Below are positions 17,131 to 27,900 of a stretch of DNA of 43,374 nucleotides, piece after piece. This DNA is from an uncultured Candidatus Saccharibacteria bacterium (lineage in GTDB: Bacteria; Patescibacteriota; Saccharimonadia; Saccharimonadales; Saccharimonadaceae). A model generated the notes under the pieces. The model was given only the letters and a program-made list of their open reading frames with translations, searched no databases and was not told the origin of the DNA. Position 1 is the stretch's first letter. Every line of letters starts with the position of its first letter. The stretch covers positions 1-43,374 of the forward strand of contig CAMXZF010000002.1 of NCBI GenBank assembly GCA_947253405.1, read 5' to 3'. The translations under genes and the position numbers were made by a program.

Positions 17131-18915
17131 ATGGCGAAAAAAAATACTAAACAAAAAAAGCGCTTTAATTTTAATAAAAAGCTACAGTCTTGGCGTAAAA
17201 AATGCGATAAAATTGGGCAATCATTAGTAAAAAATATTAATAGCTTACTACTTTTGCGTTGGAACCGATTAAAATTTGTTCGCAGTGGCATAGTAATTTG
17301 GCTTGTTATTGCTTTGTCGCTCATGCTAGCTGGTTGGCACGAAATTACTAAATTTAACAATACTCTAAAAAATAGCCGCCCCGTTAGTAGCGGAGTTTAC
17401 ACTGAGGGTGTAGTCGACAAAGTCACTACCATTAACCCACTTTACGCTTATACGGATAGCGAAAAGGCGGCATCAAGCCTAGTGTTCTCAGGACTAATGG
17501 AATATGATAATACCGGAAATATTCGGGGTAAATTAGCAAAAACATGGAGTCATGACACGACCGGGAAAAACTGGTCATTCAAATTAAACGATAACCTTAA
17601 ATGGTCTGATGGTCAGAATCTAACTGCCGACGATGTTAAATGGACTATCGATTTAATAAAAAATGAAAAGATAAAATCACCGCTATTTAATGACTGGAAA
17701 GATGTTTCCATAGAGGCAAAAGGCAACAAGGATATCATTTTTAAGCTTAAAGAGCCCTATGTATATTTTCCCAGTAGCCTAACTTTTGGCATTTTACCCA
17801 AACACTATTTCAAAAATAAAGATATAAATCAAATTAACAGCTTGTTTAAATACAATCTCGAAGATATACCGCATTCCGGCCCCTTTGCGTTTGCAAAAAA
17901 AGAAGAGTCGCCTACAAAAACCACTTGGCGCTTCAATAGTCAACCCATTAACAATAAATCAAAAGCCAAAAATCGTCAGATTATCTTAAAAGCCTATGCT
18001 AGTAAAGACGACCTATCTAAAGCAATGAAGTCAAGCGAGATTGGTGTAGCTGTCAATGTTGGTATGGATGACATAGATGACCTACAACAGTCTATTCGCA
18101 AGCTAAAGCTTATTAAGGCTAGAAGTACAGATGGGGTGTTTGCTATATTTAACAATGAGTCTAGCATTGGAAGCGATGACACGATTCGACAAGCTCTACG
18201 TCTAGGCCTAAATCGCAACGAGATCACTCGAAAGCTAAATGTCCCTAAATTAGATAGCCCTATATCTCGCGACATATATAAATCAATAGATGACCTAGAT
18301 CAGCCAATATACAATCTAGAAGAGGCTAATAGATTGCTTGACCAATCCGGCTATAAAAAAATTAATCAATCACCCTATCGCCAAAAAAATGGTGCCAAAT
18401 TGGCTATTGAAATGGTTAGCGTAAAAAACTCTAACTACGAACAAACCGCTAAACTTATAGCAAAACAATGGGGAAAGCTAGGGGTCGAAGTAAGTCTAAA
18501 ATTAGTCAATGCTGGTGATATTCAACAAAAATACATTATCCCGCGCAAATATGATGTCTTAGTTTATCAACTACACTTAGGTTCAAACCCTGATCAGTCC
18601 GCCTATTGGTCAAGCAGTGCAATTGAATCTGGCTTAAATTTTGCAAACTATAAATCCAGACATGCCGACTTAGCTCTCATGGCTGGGCGTTCAAATCCAG
18701 ATGAAAGAATGCGTGAAGCTCGTTACCTAGCGTTTTCTAAAAGGTGGATTGACGATAATCCAGCAATTGCTCTATACCAGCCCTATATATACTGTCTAGC
18801 CAATCCTAACTTCAGTAGTTATGAAACCGACCAAAAAATTAACGGCTTAGAAAATCGCTTTTATAATGCCATTAACTGGTCAGCTCAAACCAAAAAGCGC
18901 TTAACTACGCCTTAA
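17131..18915 (+). CDS. Family 5 extracellular solute-binding protein, membrane anchored
   Basis: 594 residues. A 50-residue, very basic cytoplasmic N-terminus leads into one membrane segment (about 52-70, GIVIWLVIALSLMLAGW) rather than a lipoprotein signal, then an SBP_bac_5 fold (oligopeptide/dipeptide-binding OppA/DppA type). Family-like stretches are TINPLYAYTDSEKAASSLVF, KTWSHDTTGKNWSFKL and NLKWSDGQNLTADDVKWTID, with DDTIRQALRLGLNRNEI later. It should capture peptides outside the cell, but no ABC permease or ATPase lies nearby. A long basic tail plus anchor is unusual for this family. It is co-transcribed with secG and ends at a strong hairpin. Confidence 0.88.
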   Translation: MAKKNTKQKKRFNFNKKLQSWRKKCDKIGQSLVKNINSLLLLRWNRLKFVRSGIVIWLVIALSLMLAGWHEITKFNNTLKNSRPVSSGVYTEGVVDKVTTINPLYAYTDSEKAASSLVFSGLMEYDNTGNIRGKLAKTWSHDTTGKNWSFKLNDNLKWSDGQNLTADDVKWTIDLIKNEKIKSPLFNDWKDVSIEAKGNKDIIFKLKEPYVYFPSSLTFGILPKHYFKNKDINQINSLFKYNLEDIPHSGPFAFAKKEESPTKTTWRFNSQPINNKSKAKNRQIILKAYASKDDLSKAMKSSEIGVAVNVGMDDIDDLQQSIRKLKLIKARSTDGVFAIFNNESSIGSDDTIRQALRLGLNRNEITRKLNVPKLDSPISRDIYKSIDDLDQPIYNLEEANRLLDQSGYKKINQSPYRQKNGAKLAIEMVSVKNSNYEQTAKLIAKQWGKLGVEVSLKLVNAGDIQQKYIIPRKYDVLVYQLHLGSNPDQSAYWSSSAIESGLNFANYKSRHADLALMAGRSNPDERMREARYLAFSKRWIDDNPAIALYQPYIYCLANPNFSSYETDQKINGLENRFYNAINWSAQTKKRLTTP

Positions 18916-18918
18916 GTT

Positions 18919-18957
18919 AATAATAGAGAGCTAAATAATTAGCTCTCTATTATTTTA
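18919..18957 (+). terminator. Strong terminator after the solute-binding protein gene
   Basis: A perfect 16-bp stem (18919-18934 with 18939-18954) around a 4-base loop, followed by TTA-rich sequence. The near-symmetric stem may also stop transcripts leaving eno on the other strand. Confidence 0.85.
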
Positions 18958-18975
18958 GTGTCATCAGACACTAAA
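18954..18975 (-). terminator. Hairpin directly after eno
   Basis: TTTAGTGTC and GACACTAAA form a perfect 9-bp stem with a 4-base loop, 2 bases beyond the eno stop codon. It abuts the larger hairpin, giving tandem convergent terminators. Confidence 0.7.
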
Positions 18976-18977
18976 GC

Positions 18978-20288
<1,311 letters not shown>

Positions 20289-20296
20289 TTAGTTTG

Positions 20297-20325
20297 ATAA
20301 TACGATTTTAACACATAAACCACAA
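20297..20325 (-). promoter_or_regulatory. Probable promoter of eno
   Basis: TATTAT (20297-20302) on the minus strand with a weak TTGTGG 17 bases upstream (20320-20325). Confidence 0.4.
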
Positions 20326-20336
20326 AGGGTGCGCTC

Positions 20337-20352
20337 AAGGCCAACAGGCCTT
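20337..20352 (-). terminator. Short hairpin after the 269-residue membrane protein gene
   Basis: AAGGCC-AACA-GGCCTT, a perfect 6-bp stem 34 bases past the gene's end. There is no real U-run, so terminator activity is uncertain. Confidence 0.35.
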
Positions 20353-20386
20353 ATTGCTTTAATATAAATAATCAATTATTGAAAGA

Positions 20387-21196
20387 CTAGAACAAACCAC
20401 TAAAGCCAAACAATATTACTATAGCTAATAGCCCCGCCATAACTGACGGTACGCCTAACTCGTCCCAATCAATCTTGCGATCATCGTGCCAAGCTCCATA
20501 AACTTTCGATGCTACAAAAGCAATTGCCGTCACAATAATCGCTACTTGCGGTATGCGTACTAACGCAGCCACACTATAATAAACACTCCAATGCCAAGAG
20601 ATCCACACTAGCTCTACAACAATCAACCCCCAAGCTAATGATATTAAACCCTTATATTTTTCTTTATAAATACCTAACATCTGGCGCGCTGATGAAGTCG
20701 CAACTATAAAGGCAAGTATAACTGCTATCTCCATAGGCAATATCTGAGCAATAAAAAATATTGCTAACAATCCAATAAATTGACTAGCACTAGCTTGAAA
20801 CTTAACAAATCTATCGCTGTTCTTGGGCTTGATTAAAATCAGCCAAACAGCATAAATAATGCCTAAAATTAATTGCACCGACCATGCCGGTAATAATGTA
20901 GAGATACCATCGACTTCTAGCATACGACCATACTGACCAACCTGCCAGGAAAGAATAACGATACTAAAAGAAAATACCAAATCGGGAACACTGCTCAATA
21001 TATTAGCCCACCAATAACGTGGCCGCACCGCAAATATACGCCATTTAGATAGAATTACCAGAAAAACAGCTGGCAAAACAGTATTGAACAGAACAGTTAG
21101 CGCAATCACACCCAAAGCTAGTAGTAAGTTAAGTACTACATGAGCAGCGCTAGATAAAAAACCAGGCTTTCGGGCTAATCTAATAAAATCAAACAT
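20387..21196 (-). CDS. Polytopic membrane protein, unknown function
   Basis: 269 residues with about eight hydrophobic segments and short loops. I do not recognise a family. Distinct polar stretches are SKWRIFAVRPRYWWAN after the second segment, which looks membrane-interfacial and basic, and YGAWHDDRKIDWDELGVPS before the last segment. There are no catalytic motifs and no cysteines. It is a single-gene unit between eno and the divergent lepB. The RPRYWWANI element could help find homologues. Confidence 0.7.
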   Translation of the reverse strand: MFDFIRLARKPGFLSSAAHVVLNLLLALGVIALTVLFNTVLPAVFLVILSKWRIFAVRPRYWWANILSSVPDLVFSFSIVILSWQVGQYGRMLEVDGISTLLPAWSVQLILGIIYAVWLILIKPKNSDRFVKFQASASQFIGLLAIFFIAQILPMEIAVILAFIVATSSARQMLGIYKEKYKGLISLAWGLIVVELVWISWHWSVYYSVAALVRIPQVAIIVTAIAFVASKVYGAWHDDRKIDWDELGVPSVMAGLLAIVILFGFSGLF

Positions 21197-21318
21197 AGTT
21201 TATAAACTACAATTATAACATGGTCAGACATTGACGGCTCACAACTTAGCTTAAAACAAATAACCAAAAATATCGCCGGTAACTGTTGGACTTTTGAGCT
21301 AGTTTGACGTAAACTATC

Positions 21319-22014
21319 ATGGTAGTGGAAATAGAAAAACAAACTAAAAATCCTCATTTAATTAAAAAGATTCTAGATAAATTGCCACCTTGGTTGCAAG
21401 ATATAGCTGGGTTGGCCGGATTTATTATAATGATCATAGTCGGCGCTATTATTATTAATAACTTTGTATTTCGCAGCTTCGATGTAATTGGGCCTAGTAT
21501 GGAACCCACCCTAGAGGGTGAAGGGTCGAGTGATCGCCTAATAGTTAATCGCCTACCAATAACTTGGGCTAAGCTAAACGGCAAAGACTATCTACCTCAT
21601 CGTGGTGATATTGTCGTCTTTGAAAACCCTAAAGATTACACATTGGACGGACGTGAATATATCGTGAAGCGCGTCATTGGACTTCCTGGTGAAACTGTCA
21701 AAATAAATAATTGCGAACTAAAAGTCTATAATAAGGATAATCAACTTGGCTTTAATCCTTATGAAGATTTTCAAAAACAAGGCAAGTTAGATCCCAACGA
21801 TAAAGCTGTTAACAATTGTATCGATGGAGATGGCACCAATGTAACTGTGCCTAGTGGTGAAATTTTTGTGGTTGGTGACCATCGCACTGGCTCTTATTCT
21901 ATGGATAGTCGAAATGGTGGTGGTAGATCTAGCTTAGGTCTAGTCCCATTAAAAAATATTATCGGTCCAGTGTCAGCTAGATTGTGGCCAATCGATAAGT
22001 TTCGTACGTTTTAA
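21319..22014 (+). CDS. lepB: Signal peptidase I
   Basis: 231 residues. One N-terminal membrane segment (about 32-52) anchors the extracytoplasmic S26 domain. The catalytic serine is S60 in GPSMEPTLEGEG, the general-base lysine is K117 in YIVKRVIGLPGETV, and the GDHRTGSYSMDSR box is complete. It cleaves signal peptides of Sec-exported proteins, such as the two secreted modular proteins here, both with clean AxA-like cleavage sites. A possible TTGGAC-N18-TAAACT promoter leaves almost no leader. The end is 2 bases from the convergent RelA/SpoT-like gene. Confidence 0.95.
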   Translation: MVVEIEKQTKNPHLIKKILDKLPPWLQDIAGLAGFIIMIIVGAIIINNFVFRSFDVIGPSMEPTLEGEGSSDRLIVNRLPITWAKLNGKDYLPHRGDIVVFENPKDYTLDGREYIVKRVIGLPGETVKINNCELKVYNKDNQLGFNPYEDFQKQGKLDPNDKAVNNCIDGDGTNVTVPSGEIFVVGDHRTGSYSMDSRNGGGRSSLGLVPLKNIIGPVSARLWPIDKFRTF

Positions 22015-22016
22015 AT

Positions 22017-23687
22017 CTAACTGGTGACATTATTTGCAGCTAAAACCCCCATAGTTTTAGCCTTTGCTTTGTTTGTTTGGTAATTTAAATTAAACAAATT
22101 GTCCAAACTTGCCGCCGCCTCTTTTTCCATTGGACCAACTATACGGTCACCTGTAACACTATCAGTATAAGAATTAACCAAATCAAAGCTAGCGATACGA
22201 CTACGGCGCTTGTGTATATTCCTTAAAGCCTCTAGCCAGCTATCCATACTCTCTTTTGATATTGGCTCGTCTTTTAACCTTAAGCCTTTATAAAAGATAT
22301 GGGCTAAGCTACCAATTCTCATAGCCTGCCTTTTTTCGGCAGTTAAAACCTGAACTTCAATAGGAATATTTTTATAAATAAAGGTAGTCTTGCCAAGCTC
22401 TAAGCCATCTTTATCTACAGACGGCTTTGCGTCAATTACCCCTATTGGCGTAGATAAACTCACAGTTGAATAATCAATAAAATCTGGCGTTCCTGCTATG
22501 TGGACAGGTGATATTTTAGAAACTGTGGCATTAGGTATAATTTTCGTTGAGTTATAAACGCCGTTAACCAGCCGGTTAAGAGTAGCAATCATCTCTGATT
22601 TATCCTTAGTGATTAACGTAATACCAACTAAATCCATGGGGATTGTACCTCTAGGTATACTGCTGTCGTTATCGTATCGATGCATTTTTTCGGCTAATGA
22701 TCCGCGCGATTTTAGCCGAAATCGCCCTATTGTACCGTCTTCACCGTTCTTTATGCCATCAGTTGATTCATTTACCGCAATTGTTCCATAAATAGAGTCG
22801 TGTTTAGGATGAATTTCCACCGAAGACATTGCCCTAAAGTTATCTTGGCCATCAAAAATCTCCCCCAAAACTGACTGAACTAATTTTTCAGTATTTTTAT
22901 CCAAACTATCATACTCGTTACCAGACTCATTGATACGTTCAAGCACGGCATCTGCTCGTTCTAGCAAGTCAATTCTACCGTCATGCTTTAGCTCTAATTC
23001 TTTTACTCTAGAATTTAAAGCTAAAGCTAAATTATCAAATCCAATCAACTCCGTAATAGGAGCTATAACCAACTCAGTAAAGTAAATATCATCTAGCAAT
23101 TTAGTAGTATCTGCACCCTCTCGATCAAACAGCTCAAGCGTTTCGCCTGCTTTAATTAAAAAGGATTCGATATTAATGTTTTGAGTAGCCTCTTTAATAA
23201 TGTCGACATTAATGTGCGAATGGGTATTTTTATTTTCCTTAGATGACCTAGCCTCTGATACGATCTCTTTTTTTAAATTTTCAATCCTAGTTCTATCGCT
23301 TAGTAGGCCCTGTAAATAAACCTTACTTCGATAGTCTATTTCTTGATCCTCGCTGAACTGATTCGAATGCAAGAAATCTTTAATTACGGTCTTGGCCTTT
23401 TTGTCGGGCGAATCTTGGTTTGCGGCATTATCATAAATCTCACCTAAAGCAGCCGCGCTATAAGCTAATTCATTTATCTCTTTACCGCAAAAAGAGCGTA
23501 TTATTCTTTGTTTGGAATTAAGTTGACGCAGCTTAGACCTAACATCTTCTTCGGACTGGGAGTCTGGTTTGCTATAGATATCTGAAATAGAATAGTACTC
23601 CTCTATTGGCTTTCTAGTATTTTCTGGCAAATGAGAATAGGGGTATTGCCGCAAAATATTAAGGTCTAAATTAAACTTTTTTTCCAT
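22017..23687 (-). CDS. Divergent RelA/SpoT-homologue-like protein
   Basis: 556 residues. Residues about 290-470 read like a strongly diverged (p)ppGpp synthetase domain. RLKSRGSLAEKMHRY matches the family R-x-K...S-x-x-x-K-M helix; IPMDLVGITLITKD matches the strand with the catalytic aspartate (here about D352); IDYSTVSLS sits where NGYQSIH is expected; and IPIEVQVLTAEKRQAMRIGS followed by AHIFYKG matches the ExQxRT...AE.G.AAHW.YK block, keeping the glutamate. Upstream, DDIYFTELVIAPITELIGFD resembles the last helices of the HD hydrolase domain, but I find no HD motif. TGS and ACT/RRM domains are absent; the N-terminal 160 residues are unrecognised. It could be a synthetase with altered substrate or a catalytically weakened homologue. 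Confidence 0.62.
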   Translation of the reverse strand: MEKKFNLDLNILRQYPYSHLPENTRKPIEEYYSISDIYSKPDSQSEEDVRSKLRQLNSKQRIIRSFCGKEINELAYSAAALGEIYDNAANQDSPDKKAKTVIKDFLHSNQFSEDQEIDYRSKVYLQGLLSDRTRIENLKKEIVSEARSSKENKNTHSHINVDIIKEATQNINIESFLIKAGETLELFDREGADTTKLLDDIYFTELVIAPITELIGFDNLALALNSRVKELELKHDGRIDLLERADAVLERINESGNEYDSLDKNTEKLVQSVLGEIFDGQDNFRAMSSVEIHPKHDSIYGTIAVNESTDGIKNGEDGTIGRFRLKSRGSLAEKMHRYDNDSSIPRGTIPMDLVGITLITKDKSEMIATLNRLVNGVYNSTKIIPNATVSKISPVHIAGTPDFIDYSTVSLSTPIGVIDAKPSVDKDGLELGKTTFIYKNIPIEVQVLTAEKRQAMRIGSLAHIFYKGLRLKDEPISKESMDSWLEALRNIHKRRSRIASFDLVNSYTDSVTGDRIVGPMEKEAAASLDNLFNLNYQTNKAKAKTMGVLAANNVTS

Positions 23688-23700
23688 CTCCTAGGCCTTA

Positions 23701-23709
23701 ATTATATCA
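23701..23709 (-). promoter_or_regulatory. Extended -10 promoter of the RelA/SpoT-like gene
   Basis: TGaTATAAT on the minus strand starts right after the stop codon of the upstream gene and ends 13 bases before the ATG. GGAG directly abuts the ATG, too close for a normal Shine-Dalgarno. Confidence 0.45.
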
Positions 23710-24900
23710 TCAGTACATCTGAGCAGATGAACCATTAGAAGAGTCGTAGACTGATATAATCGGCTTGCCGTCTCGATCAGATGTTTCTTCAATATCTAAT
23801 GAACCATTTTTAATGGTGGTATCAACTGTATACTCACCTATCTGACTTTTCGCCGTTATCTTAACGTCGCCTAGCTCGTCGCTAATTGCCCGATAACCCA
23901 TTACACCCTGGTCGCCTTTTGAATAAGGTCTAATCATAATACGATCAGCTTTAGTTCCCTTAAATATATAATAATTAAGCTTTTTAGCATAAGCATTGAC
24001 GCGTGAAGCGATACTATAGCTGCCCTGGTTACCCATAATTAACACAGAGCCATTGCGTCCGACCAAGACTTTTTCAGCTTTTGTGACCGAAACTGATAAC
24101 CAGCTTTCTTTAAAGCCAAACTCCAAAGTGTAGCCGTGCTGACTAGTTATAACGTAATAGCATGACTTAATAGGTATAATCGCACTCTCATATTTAGCGT
24201 CCGGAACATTAGTTGGCCTCTTTAGATCTAGATCGGCACCAACTAACAAGCCTTTACCCTGTATGTCAGATATACTAATATCTGCCTTTTCAACGCCATC
24301 GGGCACGCTTATTATTGGATTTTCTTCCACTAAATTCTTGTCATATCGTTCACAATAGTTAATTGCACCCGTCTTCATAGCTGAAAGCATCTCTTCTTTG
24401 GTTGAGCTCGGCTTTTTATCTTCAACTTTGGGCTTATTCTCAGCTTGATCTATTTCGAGATCTTTATTAATTGGCTTGTTGTTCATAATTACAAAAATAG
24501 CTATCACTATTGAGACCATAATAACAACCAAAGCTGCCACAATAGCGAAAATCATTTTAGGGTCAGATAGAAAGCTTGCTTTATTTTTCTTTGCGCTATG
24601 CTCTCTAGATTTATCGTACTCCTGCTCGCTTGCACTTCTACCATAAACCGGCTGGCCATATATATCATAACCCTGTAGCTCTAAAGGTGGCAGCTTGCTT
24701 GGTCCATCATCAATTGGGCTGACGCCAGAGTCTATACCTCCAGCCGAAATACTTTCTGGCTGTTCGCTGTTAGAATTATTATAGTTTATCTGCGGATAAG
24801 ATTGCTGATTATTAACTGGCGAATTTTGGCTATCTACACCTGGAGTTAAATTACTTGAATCAACTGGATTGTCATTTTGTTCTTGATTTTTTGGAAACAT
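23710..24900 (-). CDS. One-pass membrane protein with disordered N-terminus, unknown function
   Basis: 396 residues. Residues 1-110 are low-complexity, rich in Asn, Ser, Pro and Gln (including LELQGYDIYGQPVYG), and presumably cytoplasmic. One strong membrane segment (about 116-142) is followed by a Lys/Glu linker and a 240-residue extracytoplasmic domain with two cysteines (NYCERYD, KSCYYVIT). This topology resembles membrane-anchored envelope proteins common in Saccharibacteria; I do not recognise the outer domain. A TGgTAAAAT -10 lies 10 bases before the ATG, with no Shine-Dalgarno. Confidence 0.7.
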   Translation of the reverse strand: MFPKNQEQNDNPVDSSNLTPGVDSQNSPVNNQQSYPQINYNNSNSEQPESISAGGIDSGVSPIDDGPSKLPPLELQGYDIYGQPVYGRSASEQEYDKSREHSAKKNKASFLSDPKMIFAIVAALVVIMVSIVIAIFVIMNNKPINKDLEIDQAENKPKVEDKKPSSTKEEMLSAMKTGAINYCERYDKNLVEENPIISVPDGVEKADISISDIQGKGLLVGADLDLKRPTNVPDAKYESAIIPIKSCYYVITSQHGYTLEFGFKESWLSVSVTKAEKVLVGRNGSVLIMGNQGSYSIASRVNAYAKKLNYYIFKGTKADRIMIRPYSKGDQGVMGYRAISDELGDVKITAKSQIGEYTVDTTIKNGSLDIEETSDRDGKPIISVYDSSNGSSAQMY

Positions 24901-24910
24901 TATAATTTAT

Positions 24911-24919
24911 ATTTTACCA
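24911..24919 (-). promoter_or_regulatory. Extended -10 promoter of the 396-residue membrane protein gene
   Basis: TGgTAAAAT on the minus strand, ending 10 bases before the ATG at 24900, with no ribosome-binding site between. Confidence 0.5.
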
Positions 24920-24945
24920 TCATTAGCGTCAAAACATAAGCTTAT

Positions 24946-27900
24946 TTAATGTTTAGTATCTTCCCCTATTAAATAGCTTTCAAACTCTAATCTACCACTT
25001 AAATCAGGACTGTAAGCTGAAACATTAGGTATATTAAGTGCCATAATATGACGCCAAACACTACTAATTAGCTTTTTAAAGACCTTAATTTCGGCATTAT
25101 CATAATCCAAATAAAGTGCAATAATCTCGCCATCTACTGGCTCAATAAACTGTATCGATCCTTCAACAACCTTGTAGTCACTATATTTTTTTGAATTTTC
25201 TACTAAAAGTTTATAGAACATTAGCTGATACCTATAATTAATAGCCTTTATTTTTTCGTTCCAACCTCCCGATGATTTACTTAGACTATTAATGGCTTTT
25301 CCTGTCTTGTAATCAACTATCTTAATCGTATGATTTTTATGATCGACTTCCATGCAATCAATTTTACCGACCAGCTTAACACCATCTAAATTAGCTTCCA
25401 GCGATTGTTCGGATTTTTGATTAGCATTAAAATGACCCCTCATCTTAGAAAAATAAGTTTTTATAGATTCTGTACCTTTATCTAGGTAAGCTTTGGCTGT
25501 AGCCTGATCCAAATCATCATCATTAAAATTATCTTCAAAATCCTTAATGGCTTCACTAGTTTCAATTAATTTACCAGTTGTGATCATGGTATTATGGGCT
25601 TTCTGCATAACATGATGCATGGCACTACCAAAAATCAAATTAACCGACATTCCTTGTGGTACACCCAACAGATTATATAGCAAAAACTTATCCGGACCAC
25701 TATAAACCAAATCGGTAAAGCTATTCAAATCAGTAGCAGACAAGCGATATCTAGCTAGTCGATCCGACAATAAACTCTTAAGTTTTATTGTCGGTTTACA
25801 CAAATCGCTAAATAAGCTACTTTCTAATACATCTGTCATTCTAGCTGGATCGGGCTCATTTAATTTATGCTTTTCTATATGTAGAATATACTCTAAATCA
25901 ATTAACTCTTTACCTCCATCACCAACCTTATGGCTAGTTATAATCAAATGTTTTTTTGCCCTCGTCATAGCTACGAACAAAAGCCGCCTTTTTTCATCAT
26001 CACTTTTATCCTCGCTCATACGATAGGGCATATTAGCCGGTAACGCTATTTTCGACACATTTGAGCGCGCTTTGTTACCCCAAATATTGCTCTCAGCATT
26101 AACAATGAATACCGTATCAAACTCCATCCCCTTCGATTTATGGGCAGTCATTAACTGAACACCCATACCATCATCAATTACTAAAGTGGAATAAATTGGT
26201 TCAGCAAGCTCCATGCTTTTGTCGATAAATTCTACTAGGTCACTTATCTTTAGATTCTGATTCGGTTTAAAATTATCAAAGGCTGTCAGCAAAGTTTTTA
26301 TGTCATTTAGGAAACCGAGGTAAGCTAAACTATTGCTATTCAATTTTTCTAAACCAAAATAATAGCTCAATATTGGGGATTTATAATTTAGCTTGTCGGC
26401 GTCATTATCGCTAAAAAATGCCACCGCTTCCCCGTCTTTAGCGGCATCAACACAATTATCAAGCCCGACAATACTACCAATAATGTATGTAGCCGAAAAG
26501 GTTTTAGCCTGCATTGAAAGATCCTTTAACCAAGACAGTAATCTGTTCGTTTGTTGATTATAGCCATCAAGTGCTTTAATCCAATCGCTCCTGTATTCAC
26601 GCCCCTTAAGGCTAATGCTATAAAAATCCTCTGAGCTAAAACCAAATGCTGGATGAGCAATAATTTCCGGCAAGATAGCACTAGCCGCCAAGCTATTACC
26701 ACTAGACAGCGCATTGACAATCTTTACTAGGTTGATAACTAGATTAATTATTTCCGAACGAAAGATATTGCGCTGTTTTTCATAATTAACCTTAATCTGC
26801 TTGGCACTTAAGTATTTAGCTATTTCTTCTAGAGTATTGTGTTTACGCGAAATGATCGCAATATTGCTCGGATTTTCACCAGCATCAATTCTTTTCTCAA
26901 TTTCACTGACGACAAATTCAATTTCATGCTCGAAAGTCACTGCTTCAAATCGCTCTACCGGATAATTGGCCACTTGACCTTCGGATGTGATAAATTTGTC
27001 AGTTCCATCAACATTTAATAAACGATTTGTAATTCCTTTAGCCACAACTGAGCTAGCCTTTAGTATACTATCGTTACTACGATAGTTGCGATGTAAGTTA
27101 ATTTGTTTAATATCTTTAAGTCTACTTTTTAAAGACTGAATATTGCCAATGTCTGCCCCCTGAAAACGATATATTGCTTGGTCATCGTCACCCACCACCA
27201 TCAAATTAGGCTGATCATCATAATCGGTCAAATTTTTCAAAAGTCTCATTTGAGCGTCATTAGTATCCTGAAATTCATCAACCAAAATATACTGATATTG
27301 CTCTTGCATTTCTGACTTTAAGCTAGGTCTATTTTCAACCACTTCAATAACTTTCATAATCATGTCGTCAAAATCATACAAGCCAGCTTTAGACATCTCC
27401 TCTAGATATTGTTCATAAATTTTTACACAATCTAGTGTTTTTTGGTAGAAATCACTAGCTATAGCTTTGAGCCATGAATTCTTAAATTTAGTTATAGTGG
27501 CAGTCTTTTTGTTAATCTTAGCTTGGCTTAAAGCTAGGCGTAAATCGCTACAAAATATTTCAGCTAAAGTTGGTTGGTTGGAAAACTCAAATTGCTCAAA
27601 TTTTGCACTAATTGAGGTAGCTTGATTTAATAAATCCTCATAGCTCTTTATCATATTAATTGCCACCTTTTGTGAAAAAACCGCCTTAGCGCAATCGGAA
27701 ATTGCCTCACAAAAATTAATATTCTGCGCTAAAATCAATTGCGCTTCTTTTGGGCTAATGCCTGCGCGCTTAAAATCAGATATGGTTTTTTGGATATCTT
27801 TAGTGTGTGTAAATTCGCCATTTCTTTTCGATCGAAGCTTACTAGAAAAATCTAATTTAGCTATTAAAGAGTTGACGATATCACGCGTCGTTAAATTATC

